Shown: positions 54,073-62,903 of the stretch, piece by piece | Layout: the number at the start of each line of letters is the position of its first letter | Numbering within the stretch: the stretch's first letter is position 1 | Assembly: GCF_026184235.1 (NCBI RefSeq) | Contig: NZ_CP110806.1 | Span: 620,001-684,000 of the forward strand | DNA: 64,000 nt | Direction: 5' to 3' | From: Cellulomonas sp. S1-8 | Lineage (GTDB): Bacteria; Actinomycetota; Actinomycetes; Actinomycetales; Cellulomonadaceae | Notes under the pieces: generated by a model | Database searches by the model: none | What the model saw: only the letters and a program-made list of their open reading frames with translations | Told to the model about the DNA's origin: nothing | Program-made: the position numbers and the translations under genes

Positions 54073-54912
54073 ATGAGCCACACGGGACGACCCGGGGAGC
54101 CCGAGCAGCGCCCGGGTGCCACGGGACCGACGCACCGACCTGCCGCGACGCCGCAGGGTGCGCCCGCGCCCGCCGCCGGCGGCTGGGCGTCGGAGCCCAC
54201 GGACCCGACCCTCGACCCGGCCGGCCCGACCCTCGACCCGGTCGGCGACGCCGCACCGGCGTCCGGCCGCCCGGCGTGGCTGGTGCCGGTCGCGATCGGC
54301 GTGGCGGTGCTCGTGGTGATCGGCATCGTCCTGGGGATCGTGCTCACGCGCGACGGCGGCGGTGACGCGCAGGGCGCGACCCCCGCCGCGTCGACGGTCG
54401 TGGCGCCGCCCCCGACGCCCGCGGTCGAGCCTGCGGCACGGACGGCCACCACCGCGTTCGCGGCGGCGCTGCCGACCACGGTCCTGCAGTACGCGCTCGA
54501 GTCGTCGCAGGACGACGCCGAGTGGCTGGGGGCCGGTGCGCTCGAGGCGTACACGGAGACGTTCACGGACGGCGACGGTGCGACGCTGACGGTGCGCGCG
54601 GCGCAGCTGGAGACCCCGCAGGACGCGACGGCGCTGCTGCAGCAGCTCACCGCGGCGCTGCCCGTCGCGGCACCGGCCGCGGACCCGTCGGCCTCGGCGG
54701 CCACGGACGCTGCCGCCGACGCCACCGAGACGCCCGCGGACCTGCCGCAGACCGGTGAGGTCCTGGTCGCAGGGACGGCGGTCGGCACGTTCACGGTCGT
54801 CGACGCCGGCGACGGCACCGGTGTCGCGGTGTGGCAGAACGCGACAGCCGTGTTCCGGATCACCGCCCCCCTGGCCGACATCTTCGACGCCTACCAGGCC
54901 TACGGCTTGTGA
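54073..54912 (+). CDS. Membrane-anchored extracytoplasmic protein, unknown
   Basis: 279 residues: disordered Pro/Gly/Ala N-terminus (~1-68), one membrane helix (ASGRPAWLVPVAIGVAVLVVIGIVLGIVLTRDGG), an Ala/Thr/Pro linker and an outside domain of ~170 residues (FAAALPTTVLQYALESSQDDAEWLGAGALEAYTETFTDGDGATLTVRAAQLETPQDATALLQQL ... GEVLVAGTAVGTFTVVDAGDGTGVAVWQNATAVFRITAPL). The outer domain looks like an alpha/beta fold found in other actinobacterial membrane proteins. ATG 54073; TAGGCT (54018-54023) may be its -10. Divergent from radA. Confidence 0.8.
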   Translation: MSHTGRPGEPEQRPGATGPTHRPAATPQGAPAPAAGGWASEPTDPTLDPAGPTLDPVGDAAPASGRPAWLVPVAIGVAVLVVIGIVLGIVLTRDGGGDAQGATPAASTVVAPPPTPAVEPAARTATTAFAAALPTTVLQYALESSQDDAEWLGAGALEAYTETFTDGDGATLTVRAAQLETPQDATALLQQLTAALPVAAPAADPSASAATDAAADATETPADLPQTGEVLVAGTAVGTFTVVDAGDGTGVAVWQNATAVFRITAPLADIFDAYQAYGL

Positions 54913-54915
54913 CGT

Positions 54916-55317
54916 TCAGCGGCGCAGGAGTGCGACGACGTTGCCCGCGGGGTCGGTGAACCAGGCGATGTCGGGGCCCTGGTCGCCGCCGCGCGCGATC
55001 CCGTCGTCGTCCGCCGGGATGCCCTCGTAGCGCTCGAACGTCACGCCCCGCCGCGTCAGCCACGCGACGACGCCCTCGAGGTCGTCCACCGCGAGGTTGA
55101 GGACGGTGAACGAGGCCGGCCGGTGCGCGTCGCCCTTGGGGTAGACGAACACGTCCGTCGCGGGCGTGCCCCCCTCGCCGCCCGGGCGGCCCGGGCGCAG
55201 CCACAGGCCCATGGGCGTGCGCTCGACGTCGAGGCCGAGCACGTCGGCGTAGAACCGTTCTGCCGTGTCGACGTCGTCGACCGAGAAGCTGCTGAAGGCG
55301 TGCGCGTCGTCGAGCAT
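54916..55317 (-). CDS. VOC family protein, single glyoxalase-like domain
   Basis: 133 residues: FSSFSVDDVDTAERFYADVLGLDVERTPMGLWLRPG, then FVYPKGDAHRPASFTVLNLAVDDLEGVVAWLTRRGVTFERYEG, and PDIAWFTDPAGNVVALLR. The last motif with DPAGN is typical of glyoxalase/bleomycin-resistance-type members; the first His ligand is replaced by Ser/Phe, so the enzyme class is not fixed. Starts at ATG 55317 with AGGAGGACAG upstream. Converges with the gene at 54073-54912, stop codons only four bases apart. Confidence 0.9.
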   Translation of the reverse strand: MLDDAHAFSSFSVDDVDTAERFYADVLGLDVERTPMGLWLRPGRPGGEGGTPATDVFVYPKGDAHRPASFTVLNLAVDDLEGVVAWLTRRGVTFERYEGIPADDDGIARGGDQGPDIAWFTDPAGNVVALLRR

Positions 55318-55417
55318 GATGCTGTCCTCCTGTGTCCGGCGCGGGCGACCGGGAGGCTGCCCCGCAGGTACGGACCCGCCGCCGCGACGCCGATGGGTCA
55401 CCCGGACGGGCGACGCC

Positions 55418-56170
55418 TCAGTGCGCCGGGCGCAGCACGTACCCGACGCCGCGCAGCGTGTGCAGCACCGGGGCGCGGCCCTTGTCGATCTTGCGCCGCA
55501 GGTACGACACGTACAGCTCGACGACGTTCGCCTGCCCACCGAAGTCGTACTGCCACACCCGGTCGAGGATCTGCGCCTTGCTGAGCACGCGGCGCGGGTT
55601 GCGCATGAAGTACCGCAGCAGCTCGAACTCCGTGGCGGTGAGCCGGACCGCGTCGTCGCCGCGCCACACCTCGTGGCTGTCCTCGTCCATCCGCAGGTCG
55701 CCGACGACGAGCACGGGGCTGTCGCGCTGCGAGACCGCACCGGCGCGGCGCAGCAGCCCGCGCAGCCGCGCGACGACCTCCTCCAGCCCGAACGGCTTGG
55801 TCACGTAGTCGTCGCCGCCGGCGGACAGGCCCGCGACCCGGTCCTCGACCGCGTCCCGCTCGGACAGGAACAGCACGGGCACGTCGGGGCGGGACTCGCG
55901 GATGCGGCGCAGCACGTCGGGGCCGGGCAGGTCGGGCAGCCCGACGTCCAGCAGGACGACGTCGGGCTCCAGGGTCCGCGCCCGCGCGACGGCGTCGCCG
56001 CCGGTCAGCGCGTGCTCCACCTGCCACCCCTCGTACCGCAGCGCCGTGCACAGCAGCGCACCGAGCGCGGCCTCGTCGTCGACGACGAGCGCGCGCACCG
56101 GGGTGCCGTCGGGGCGCGTCAGCATCTCGGGCCGACGCGTCGGGTGCGGGGCGGGTGCGGTCGTGGTCAT
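55418..56170 (-). CDS. OmpR/PhoB-family response regulator (orphan)
   Basis: 250 residues. Receiver domain with acidic pocket VVDDE, phospho-acceptor D75 in VVLLDVGLPD, Ser in LFLSERDA and Lys in YVTKPF; then a winged-helix DNA-binding domain (~150-245: LTATEFELLRYFMRNPRRVLSKAQILDRVWQYDFGGQANVVELYVSYLRRKIDKG...LHTLRGVGYVLRPA). The usual histidine-kinase gene is not next to it, so the partner is encoded elsewhere. An ATG at codon 16 (MLTRPDG) is an alternative start. Confidence 0.93.
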   Translation of the reverse strand: MTTTAPAPHPTRRPEMLTRPDGTPVRALVVDDEAALGALLCTALRYEGWQVEHALTGGDAVARARTLEPDVVLLDVGLPDLPGPDVLRRIRESRPDVPVLFLSERDAVEDRVAGLSAGGDDYVTKPFGLEEVVARLRGLLRRAGAVSQRDSPVLVVGDLRMDEDSHEVWRGDDAVRLTATEFELLRYFMRNPRRVLSKAQILDRVWQYDFGGQANVVELYVSYLRRKIDKGRAPVLHTLRGVGYVLRPAH

Positions 56171-56261
56171 GCGACGAGGGTGGCCGCACCCGCTGGGGTG
56201 CGGCTGGGGCGTTCCTGTGAGTTCGCTGAGCGAGCGCGCGCACCGGCGACGGTCGCTCCGG

Positions 56262-56912
56262 TCAGACGACGTCGCCCACGGGGCGCGGGGCGTCGGCGCC
56301 GGCGAGCGTCGCCGCGAGGATCGCCTCGATCGCGAACGTCGTCGCCTCCGGCAGGTCGACGGCGTCCGCGTCGAGCAGCCACTGCACCTGCAGGCCGTCC
56401 ATCACCCCGATGACCGCGGCGGCCGCGCGGACCGCCGCGTCCCGCGTCACGTGCGGACCCATGGCCTGCACCGCGTCCGCGATCTCCTCGCGCAGCACCG
56501 CGAACCGCCGCGTCACCCAGTCCCGGGCGGGGTGGCCCTGGGTGACCGACTCACCGACCAGCACCGTGTACCCCTGGATGATGCCGGGGCGCCCCTCGTT
56601 GGCGCGCACCGTGCGGACCAGGTGCCGGAAGAGCTCGCGCCCGCCGGGGATGTGCTGTCCCTCCAGGTCGCGCACACCGTCGTCGTCGCGCTGCTGCAGC
56701 ACCGCGACGAGCAGCTGCTCCTTGGACCCGAAGTGGTGCAGGACCCCCGCGTGGGTGATGCCGACCTGCTCCGCGACGTCGACGAGCGAGCCGGTCCGGT
56801 ACCCCTTGGCCGCGAACGTCCGCGACGCGGCGCGCACGATCTCCTCGCGTCGCGCCTGCGTGCCCGCACGTGGCCGCGTCACCTTGCCCGTCGTCGTCGC
56901 CGGCTCAACCAT
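56262..56912 (-). CDS. TetR/AcrR family transcriptional regulator
   Basis: 216 residues. N-terminal HTH (QARREEIVRAASRTFAAKGYRTGSLVDVAEQVGITHAGVLHHFGSKEQLLVAVLQQRD) and a C-terminal ligand/dimer domain (~75-200). TAGAGT (56924-56919) is six bases before the ATG, so the transcript is probably leaderless. It is divergent from the DUF998 membrane protein, the likely regulatory target; the 107-base spacer has no strong dyad beyond CCGATGATTCGG (56951-56962). Confidence 0.93.
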   Translation of the reverse strand: MVEPATTTGKVTRPRAGTQARREEIVRAASRTFAAKGYRTGSLVDVAEQVGITHAGVLHHFGSKEQLLVAVLQQRDDDGVRDLEGQHIPGGRELFRHLVRTVRANEGRPGIIQGYTVLVGESVTQGHPARDWVTRRFAVLREEIADAVQAMGPHVTRDAAVRAAAAVIGVMDGLQVQWLLDADAVDLPEATTFAIEAILAATLAGADAPRPVGDVV

Positions 56913-57019
56913 GGCCGAACTCTAGGCCGCGGGGAGGTGACGGGCCGATGATTCGGTGACGCGCCGCGGGTCGTCCCACAGGACGCGGCACGCGGCCACC
57001 GACCGACGAGGAGACCCGC

Positions 57020-57727
57020 ATGAGCGCCACCGACCCCGGGGCCCGCGCCCCCCGGCCCGGCCCCCGGTCGCGTCCCGTCGACGTGGGTGCGGCCGTGACC
57101 CGCTCGCTCCTCGGCTGGGGCGTGGTCGCCGGGCCGTTCTACCTGGCCGTCGGGCTGACGCTGGCGCTCACCCGCGAGGGGTTCGACCTGGCCCGCCACC
57201 CGCTGAGCGCGCTCATGCTCGGACCCGGCGGCTGGATGCAGCGCACCACCCTGGTGCTCACCGGGTTGATGGTCGTCGCGGCCGGGATCGGGTTCCGGCG
57301 CGTGGCCCGGGCGGGCGTGCCCGCGCGCGGCGGCACGGCCGTCGTCGTCGCCGGCTGTGCAGCCGTGGTCGGGGGGATCGCGGTGCCCGACGCCGTCGCG
57401 GGTTTCCCGCCCGGGTCGGCGGGCGGGAGCGTCTCGGTGAGCGGGCTCGTGCACCTCGCGGCCGGCGGGGTGCAGCTCGTCGCGCTCTCGGTCGCCGCGC
57501 TCGCGCTGGGTGCGGCCGTCCGGCGGGCCGGGCGCCGGGCCGGGGGCCGGTGGTCCCGCGTCGCGGCTGTCGTCGTGCTCGTCGGGTTCGTCGGCGGGGC
57601 GGCGCTGTCGTCGGGGCCCGTCGGGATCCTCCTGCTGTGGTGCGCGGTCGTGGTGGCGTACGCGTGGCTCGCCGTCTCGTCCGTGCGCCTCTACCGGGAG
57701 TCCCCTCACCCTGAGGGCACGCGCTGA
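57020..57727 (+). CDS. DUF998 integral membrane protein
   Basis: 235 residues, six predicted membrane helices. Family features: VVAGPFYLAVGLTLALTREGFDLARHPLSALMLGPGGWMQRTTLVLTGLMVVAAGIGF and GLVHLAAGGVQLVALSVAALALG. DUF998 proteins are uncharacterised; the conserved 'RHPLSxLxLG' loop between helices 1 and 2 is intact. ATG 57020 with GAGGAGACC upstream. Probably controlled by the divergent TetR protein. Confidence 0.9.
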   Translation: MSATDPGARAPRPGPRSRPVDVGAAVTRSLLGWGVVAGPFYLAVGLTLALTREGFDLARHPLSALMLGPGGWMQRTTLVLTGLMVVAAGIGFRRVARAGVPARGGTAVVVAGCAAVVGGIAVPDAVAGFPPGSAGGSVSVSGLVHLAAGGVQLVALSVAALALGAAVRRAGRRAGGRWSRVAAVVVLVGFVGGAALSSGPVGILLLWCAVVVAYAWLAVSSVRLYRESPHPEGTR

Positions 57728-57803
57728 CGCAGGGCCGCCCGCGGCCCCGGCCCTGACCCCGCTCCCGGCGCCGGGAGCCCGCCGGGTGCCCTACCGTGTG
57801 ACG

Positions 57804-58766
57804 GTGCGCAAGGGCCTCTCCGTCCCGGTCGTCCCGGGCCCGTCCGCGCAGCGTCGGCCGCGAGCGCGTCGATGGGTCGTCCCCGCCTGCGGGTTCGTCG
57901 CCGTCCTGTGCGTCGTGGGCGTGTGGCTGCTGTGGCGCGTCTTCGTCGACACGTGGGCCGGGCAGCGCGTCGAGGACGCCGCCCTCGACGGCGCGGCCAT
58001 CGGCCAGGGGGCGCTGTGGCAGGTCGCCGAGCCCGTGCTCGACGTCGTGTCCGTCGGGTTCGTGGCGGGTGGGCTGCTGGGTGCCGCGGCCGTCGCCGTG
58101 GCCCGCCGCCGGTGGAGCCTCGCGCTGCAGGTCGCGGTCCTCGTGGGCGGGGCCAACCTGACCACGCGCCTCGTCAAGAACGAGGTGCTGACCCGTCCCG
58201 TCCTGGGGGTGGGCGCCGACTACGGCAACACCCTGCCGAGCGGTCACACGACGGCTGCCGGGTCGGTGGCCGCCGCGGTGCTGCTGGCCGCGCCGCCGCG
58301 CGCGCGTCCCCTCGTCGCGGTGCTGGGCGCGGCGTACACGGCGCTGACGGGTGTCTCGACGCTCGTCGGGCAGTGGCACCGTCCGTCGGACGTGGTCGCC
58401 GGGACGCTCGTCGTGGTGCTCTGGACGGCGATCGTGTGCGGCGCCATGGCGGCGCGGCCCGGCGCCGCGGCCACCGCGACGGCGAGCCTGCGACGCGTCG
58501 GCGGCCCCGACCCGTGGTGGTTGCGGACCCGGCGCACGGCGTCGGCACTGGTCGTGCTGGGCGTCGTCACGGGGGGCGCGGCCCTCCTGCTGCTGGCGCG
58601 CACGTGGGCGTTCCGTGCGGGACCGGTGAGCCGCGCCGACGAGCTCCTGGCCTACGGTGGGGGTGTCGCTGGCGTCGTCTGCGCGTGCTGCCTGACCTTC
58701 GCGGTCATGCTCCTGCTGCGTCACGCGGCGGGTTCGCGGGACGAGACGGCGTCCCCGTCGGCTTGA
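57804..58766 (+). CDS. PAP2-superfamily phosphatase, membrane-bound
   Basis: About 320 residues with six to seven membrane helices. PAP2 motifs: KNEVLTRPVL (a slightly short KxxxxxxRP), PSGHTTAAGS, and VSTLVGQWHRPSDVVAG (catalytic His and Asp). Such enzymes dephosphorylate lipid phosphates such as undecaprenyl pyrophosphate or phosphatidic acid. GTG 57804 is chosen because TACCGT (57792-57797) lies six bases upstream, consistent with a leaderless start; GTG 57798 is the alternative. Confidence 0.88.
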   Translation: MRKGLSVPVVPGPSAQRRPRARRWVVPACGFVAVLCVVGVWLLWRVFVDTWAGQRVEDAALDGAAIGQGALWQVAEPVLDVVSVGFVAGGLLGAAAVAVARRRWSLALQVAVLVGGANLTTRLVKNEVLTRPVLGVGADYGNTLPSGHTTAAGSVAAAVLLAAPPRARPLVAVLGAAYTALTGVSTLVGQWHRPSDVVAGTLVVVLWTAIVCGAMAARPGAAATATASLRRVGGPDPWWLRTRRTASALVVLGVVTGGAALLLLARTWAFRAGPVSRADELLAYGGGVAGVVCACCLTFAVMLLLRHAAGSRDETASPSA

Positions 58767-58876
58767 CCTGAGCACGTAGAGTCCCCTCGCAGGTGGGGTG
58801 CAGGCGTCGTGGCACGCCCACGGTGTGCCACGAGTTCGTCGTCACCCCGCCGCCAACGGCACGGAAGGCCGGTCAG

Positions 58877-61621
58877 ATGTCTGCAGGTCGCAAGCTCGTC
58901 ATCGTGGAGTCCCCCGCGAAGGCGCGCACGATCGCCGGGTACCTCGGCGAGGGGTACGACGTGGAGGCATCCGTCGGGCACATCCGCGACCTGCCGCAGC
59001 CCTCCGAGCTGCCCGCGGACATGAAGAAGGGCCCGTTCGGCAAGTTCGCGGTCGACGTCGACAACGGGTTCACGCCGTACTACGTCGTCGACGCGGACAA
59101 GAAGAAGAAGGTCGCCGAGCTGAAGAAGCTCCTCAAGGAGGCCGACGAGCTCTACCTCGCCACCGATGAGGACCGCGAGGGCGAGGCCATCGCCTGGCAC
59201 CTGCTGGCCGAGCTGAAGCCGAAGATCCCCGTCAAGCGCATGGTGTTCCACGAGATCACGCGCGAGGCGATCACCCGGGCGCTGGAGAACACGCGCGAGC
59301 TCGACGAGCGGCTCGTCGACGCGCAGGACACGCGCCGGATCCTCGACCGGCTGTACGGGTACGAGGTCAGCCCCGTGCTGTGGCGCAAGATCGGTCAGGG
59401 CCTGTCGGCGGGTCGCGTCCAGTCCGTGGCGACGCGCCTGGTCGTCGAGCGTGAGCGCGAGCGCATGGCGTTCGTCGCGGCCGACTACTGGGACGTCACC
59501 GGCACGTTCGCGGTGGCCGACGCCACCGAGCCGACGTTCTCGGCGCGCCTGACGGGCGTCGGGGGCGCGCGCGTCGCGACGGGCCGCGACTTCGACGACC
59601 GCGGGACGCTGAAGACGCGCGACGCCGTGACGCTCGACGAGGCGCGGGCGAACGCCCTGGTCACCGGGCTCGACGGGGCCGCGTTCACGGTGCAGTCGCT
59701 CGAGACCAAGCCGTACACCCGTCGGCCCGCCGCGCCGTTCACGACGTCGACCCTGCAGCAAGAGGCGTCGCGCAAGCTGCGCATGAGCTCGCGGCAGGCG
59801 ATGCGCACGGCGCAGTCGCTGTACGAGAACGGCTACATCACCTACATGCGGACCGACTCGCCCGCGCTGTCGACGCAGGCGATCGACGCCGCGCGCCGGC
59901 AGGTCGCCGAGCTGTACGGCTCCGAGTACGTGCCCGACAAGCCGCGCGTGTACACGTCGAAGGCCAAGGGCGCGCAGGAGGCCCACGAGGCCATCCGCCC
60001 CGCGGGTGACCACTTCCGCACCCCGGCGCAGGTCGCGCGTGAGCTGTCGGGCGACCAGTTCAAGCTGTACGAGCTGATCTGGAAGCGCACGGTCGCCTCC
60101 CAGATGGCCGACGCGCGCGGGCAGACCGCGTCCGTGCGGCTCGCGGCGACCGCGCAGGTCGCAGACGGGCCCGTCGAGACCGTGTTCTCCGCGTCCGGCA
60201 CCGTCATCACGTTCCGCGGCTTCCTCGCCGCGTACGAGGAGGGCCGCGACCGCGGGCGGTACGACGAGACCGAGACCGAGGGCGGCGCCGGCGCCGCGTC
60301 GGCCGCGTCCGACGACGCCCGGCTGCCGCAGATGGCCCAGGGCGACCCGGTCACCGGATCCGACCTGACCGCCGACGGCCACCGCACGTCCCCGCCGCCG
60401 CGGTTCACGGAGGCGTCGCTGGTCAAGGCGCTCGAGGAGCGCGGCATCGGCCGCCCCTCGACGTACGCCGCGACGATCGGCGTCATCCAGGACCGCGGGT
60501 ACGTCACCAACCGCGGGCAGGCGCTGGTGCCGACGTGGCTCGCGTTCGCGGTCACCCGGCTGCTGGAGGAGAACTTCGACCGGCTCGTCGACTACGGGTT
60601 CACGGCCGGCATGGAGGAGGGCCTCGACGCCATCGCCGCAGGTCAGAAGGGTCGCGTCGAGTGGTTGACGGAGTTCTACTTCGGTGACCGCTCGGACTCC
60701 GTGGAGACCGGCGGGCTGCGCGGGCTCGTCGACAACCTCGGTGAGATCGACGCGCGCGAGGTCAACTCCATCCCCATCGGCGACGGCATCACGCTGCGCG
60801 TCGGGCGGTACGGGCCGTACCTCGAGGCGCCCGGCGAGGGCCCCGACGACGACCCGCGCCGCTCGTCCGTCCCCGAGGACCTGGCCCCCGACGAGCTGAC
60901 GGTCGCCAAGGCCCGCGAGCTCCTCGAGACCATGCCCGACGGCGACAAGGTGCTGGGGAACGACCCCGTGACGGGGACGCAGATCGTGGCGCGCAACGGC
61001 CGGTACGGCCCGTACGTCACCGAGGTGCTGCCCGAGCCCGAGCTGGACGAGGGGCTGTCCGCCGCCGCGCGCAAGAAGGCCCTCGCGGCCGCGCCGAAGC
61101 CCCGGACGGGGTCGCTGTTCAAGTCCATGACGCTGGCGACGGTGACGCTGGACGACGCGCTGCGGCTGCTGTCGCTGCCCCGCGTCGTGGGCGTCGACCC
61201 GGAGTCGGGTGCGGAGATCACCGCGCAGAACGGCCGCTACGGCCCGTACCTGAAGAAGGGCACGGACTCGCGGACCATCGCGTCGGAGGAGCAGCTCCTC
61301 GAGATCACGCTCGAGGAGGCGCTGGCGATCTACGCGCAGCCCAAGCGCGGGCGTGGCCAGAGCGCGACGCCACCGCTGCGCGAGCTCGGCGACGACCCGA
61401 CGAGCGGCAAGCCGATCGTCGTCAAGGAGGGTCGCTTCGGTGCGTACGTCACCGACGGCGAGACCAACCGCACCCTGCCCCGCGACGTGACCCCCGAGTC
61501 GATCACCCCGGAGCAGGCCGTCGAGCTGCTGGCGGAGAAGCGCGCGGCGGGTCCCGCCAAGAAGCGCCCGACGGCCCGCAAGCCGGCGACGCCCCGCAAG
61601 AAGTCCCCGGCCAAGGGCTGA
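58877..61621 (+). CDS. topA: DNA topoisomerase I
   Basis: 914 residues. TOPRIM domain (KLVIVESPAKARTIAGYLG ... LATDEDREGEAIAWHLL), active-site tyrosine Y323 in YITYMRTDSPALS, toroid domains, and then, instead of zinc fingers, four or more actinobacterial C-terminal repeats with the GRYGPY motif (VGRYGPYLE, NGRYGPYVTE, NGRYGPYLKKG, EGRFGAYVTDGE) and a Lys/Pro/Ala tail KKRPTARKPATPRKKSPAKG. Relaxes negative supercoils. ATG 58877; TAGAGT (58777-58782) is a possible -10 about 95 bases upstream. Essential housekeeping gene. Confidence 0.97.
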   Translation: MSAGRKLVIVESPAKARTIAGYLGEGYDVEASVGHIRDLPQPSELPADMKKGPFGKFAVDVDNGFTPYYVVDADKKKKVAELKKLLKEADELYLATDEDREGEAIAWHLLAELKPKIPVKRMVFHEITREAITRALENTRELDERLVDAQDTRRILDRLYGYEVSPVLWRKIGQGLSAGRVQSVATRLVVERERERMAFVAADYWDVTGTFAVADATEPTFSARLTGVGGARVATGRDFDDRGTLKTRDAVTLDEARANALVTGLDGAAFTVQSLETKPYTRRPAAPFTTSTLQQEASRKLRMSSRQAMRTAQSLYENGYITYMRTDSPALSTQAIDAARRQVAELYGSEYVPDKPRVYTSKAKGAQEAHEAIRPAGDHFRTPAQVARELSGDQFKLYELIWKRTVASQMADARGQTASVRLAATAQVADGPVETVFSASGTVITFRGFLAAYEEGRDRGRYDETETEGGAGAASAASDDARLPQMAQGDPVTGSDLTADGHRTSPPPRFTEASLVKALEERGIGRPSTYAATIGVIQDRGYVTNRGQALVPTWLAFAVTRLLEENFDRLVDYGFTAGMEEGLDAIAAGQKGRVEWLTEFYFGDRSDSVETGGLRGLVDNLGEIDAREVNSIPIGDGITLRVGRYGPYLEAPGEGPDDDPRRSSVPEDLAPDELTVAKARELLETMPDGDKVLGNDPVTGTQIVARNGRYGPYVTEVLPEPELDEGLSAAARKKALAAAPKPRTGSLFKSMTLATVTLDDALRLLSLPRVVGVDPESGAEITAQNGRYGPYLKKGTDSRTIASEEQLLEITLEEALAIYAQPKRGRGQSATPPLRELGDDPTSGKPIVVKEGRFGAYVTDGETNRTLPRDVTPESITPEQAVELLAEKRAAGPAKKRPTARKPATPRKKSPAKG

Positions 61622-61642
61622 CGCGGCGCGACCCTGGGTCCA

Positions 61643-61698
61643 CGAGACCGGCCCTGGGTCGCTCATCGCTGTCGATGAGCGATCCAGGGCCGGTCTCG
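61643..61698. repeat. Palindromic element, CGAGACCG family (copy 2)
   Basis: 26-base arms (61643-61668 and 61673-61698), one mismatch, loop CTGT. Arms begin CGAGACCGGCCCTGG and contain TCGCTCATCG. It may terminate topA, but it is longer than needed and shares its arm with elements at 62767 and 11184. Confidence 0.85.
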
Positions 61699-61790
61699 CG
61701 AGCCGACCACAGGCCCCGGGGGTGGGCAGCCGGTCCACCGTGACGCGGCGGGCCCGTCGATCGAGGTGGCCCGCGTGGTCGGGTCAGGGG

Positions 61791-62780
61791 ATGCGACCCG
61801 CAGCACCGCTCCCTGACCGTCTGCTGGCGACCGCCCGGGCGCAGGAAGGCCTGCTGAGCGCTCGCCAGTGCGACGACGGTGGCGTCGGATCCGCGCGCCG
61901 GGCCGCGCTGCGCGAGGCAGGACTCCTGCGGCCGGTCGTCCGCGGTGTGCACGACGCGGCGGCGGCGCTGGTGCAGACACGGGCAGCCCGAGCCGGCGGG
62001 TGGGGCTCCGCGGATCCTGCGGACCGTGACCGTCGACGGAGCGCGTGGCTCGCGGTGCTCGCCCTCGGCCCTGAGAAAGCCGTCGCCGTCGGGTCGTGCG
62101 CCCTGGCGCTCTACGGTGTCCAGGGTCTGCCGCCGCGGATCCGCCCCGAGGCCTCACTCCTGGACGGCTCCGACCGGTCGCCGGGCGGCGGTATCCGCGT
62201 GCGCTGCACGGCCCCGAAGGACGTCCAGCGCATCGGGACGATCCTGGTCACGGGGCCGGTGACGGCACTGGCACAAGCCGTCTGCGAGCTGCCGCGCGAC
62301 AGGGCGGTCGCCGTGCTCGACTCGGCCGTGCAGACCCGGCTGCTGCGAGCGGATCAGGTCGAGGACGTGCGCCGCGCGGTCCTCGGTCGCCGCGGCAGCC
62401 GACGGACCGCCGGGTGGTGGGGTCTGGTCGACGGTCGCGCACAGTCTCCGCTCGAGACCGTGGCCCGCCTGCAGTGCGTCGACGCCGGGGTCCCTCCGCA
62501 CGACCTCCAGGTGCCGGTGCTCGACGCGGCGGGGCGCGCGTTCGCGTTCGCCGACCTGGGGTGGTGGCTCGCGGACGGCCGGCTGCTGGCTGCGGAGATC
62601 GACGGTGCGGGGCCGCACGGCGCACCGGAGGCCCTGTTCCGCGACCGGGAGCGCCAGAACCGCGTCGTCGCGACGGGCGCGGTCGTCCTGCGGTTCACGG
62701 CCCAGGACATCCGGGCGGGCCGGGTGGCCGGGACGATCGCGGCCCACACCCGGCCGTCGCGACTCACGAGACCGGGCTGA
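61791..62780 (+). CDS. AbiEi-like winged-helix / DUF559-like endonuclease-fold protein
   Basis: 329 residues. N-terminal winged helix like AbiEi antitoxins (DRLLATARAQEGLLSARQCDDGGVGSARRAALREAGLLRPVVRGVH), a middle AbiEi-like region (AWLAVLALGPEKAVAVGSCALALYGVQGLP, a transferase-like fold), and a C-terminal PD-(D/E)xK-like domain (SPLETVARLQC, FAFADLGWWLADGRLLAAEIDG, VLRFTAQDI). In that core D sits in FADLGW and E-x-D in AEIDG, where Lys is usual, so catalytic activity is uncertain. No AbiEii toxin gene is adjacent. ATG 61791. The 3' end overlaps the left arm of palindrome copy 3. Confidence 0.78.
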   Translation: MRPAAPLPDRLLATARAQEGLLSARQCDDGGVGSARRAALREAGLLRPVVRGVHDAAAALVQTRAARAGGWGSADPADRDRRRSAWLAVLALGPEKAVAVGSCALALYGVQGLPPRIRPEASLLDGSDRSPGGGIRVRCTAPKDVQRIGTILVTGPVTALAQAVCELPRDRAVAVLDSAVQTRLLRADQVEDVRRAVLGRRGSRRTAGWWGLVDGRAQSPLETVARLQCVDAGVPPHDLQVPVLDAAGRAFAFADLGWWLADGRLLAAEIDGAGPHGAPEALFRDRERQNRVVATGAVVLRFTAQDIRAGRVAGTIAAHTRPSRLTRPG

Positions 62781-62822
62781 GGTCGCTCATCACCTGCCAT
62801 GAGCGACCTCAGCCCGGTCTCG
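62767..62822. repeat. Palindromic element, CGAGACCG family (copy 3)
   Basis: Perfect 24-bp arms (62767-62790 and 62799-62822) with loop CACCTGCC. Arm start CGAGACCGGGCTGAGG, containing GGTCGCTCAT also present in copy 2. The left arm overlaps the stop codon of the AbiEi-like gene (62778-62780). Confidence 0.9.
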
Positions 62823-62903
62823 TTCGGGTGGGTGTCCAGGATGTGACCTTCTCCGGGGTGTGGCGCGGCCGTCGGGTGGGGGCGCGTCCGGCACCATGGG
62901 GTC

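Noticed and set aside
56951..56962. CCGATGATTCGG as the TetR operator
   Set aside because: Only a 4-bp arm dyad, too short to claim; noted in the gene entry but not listed as a site.
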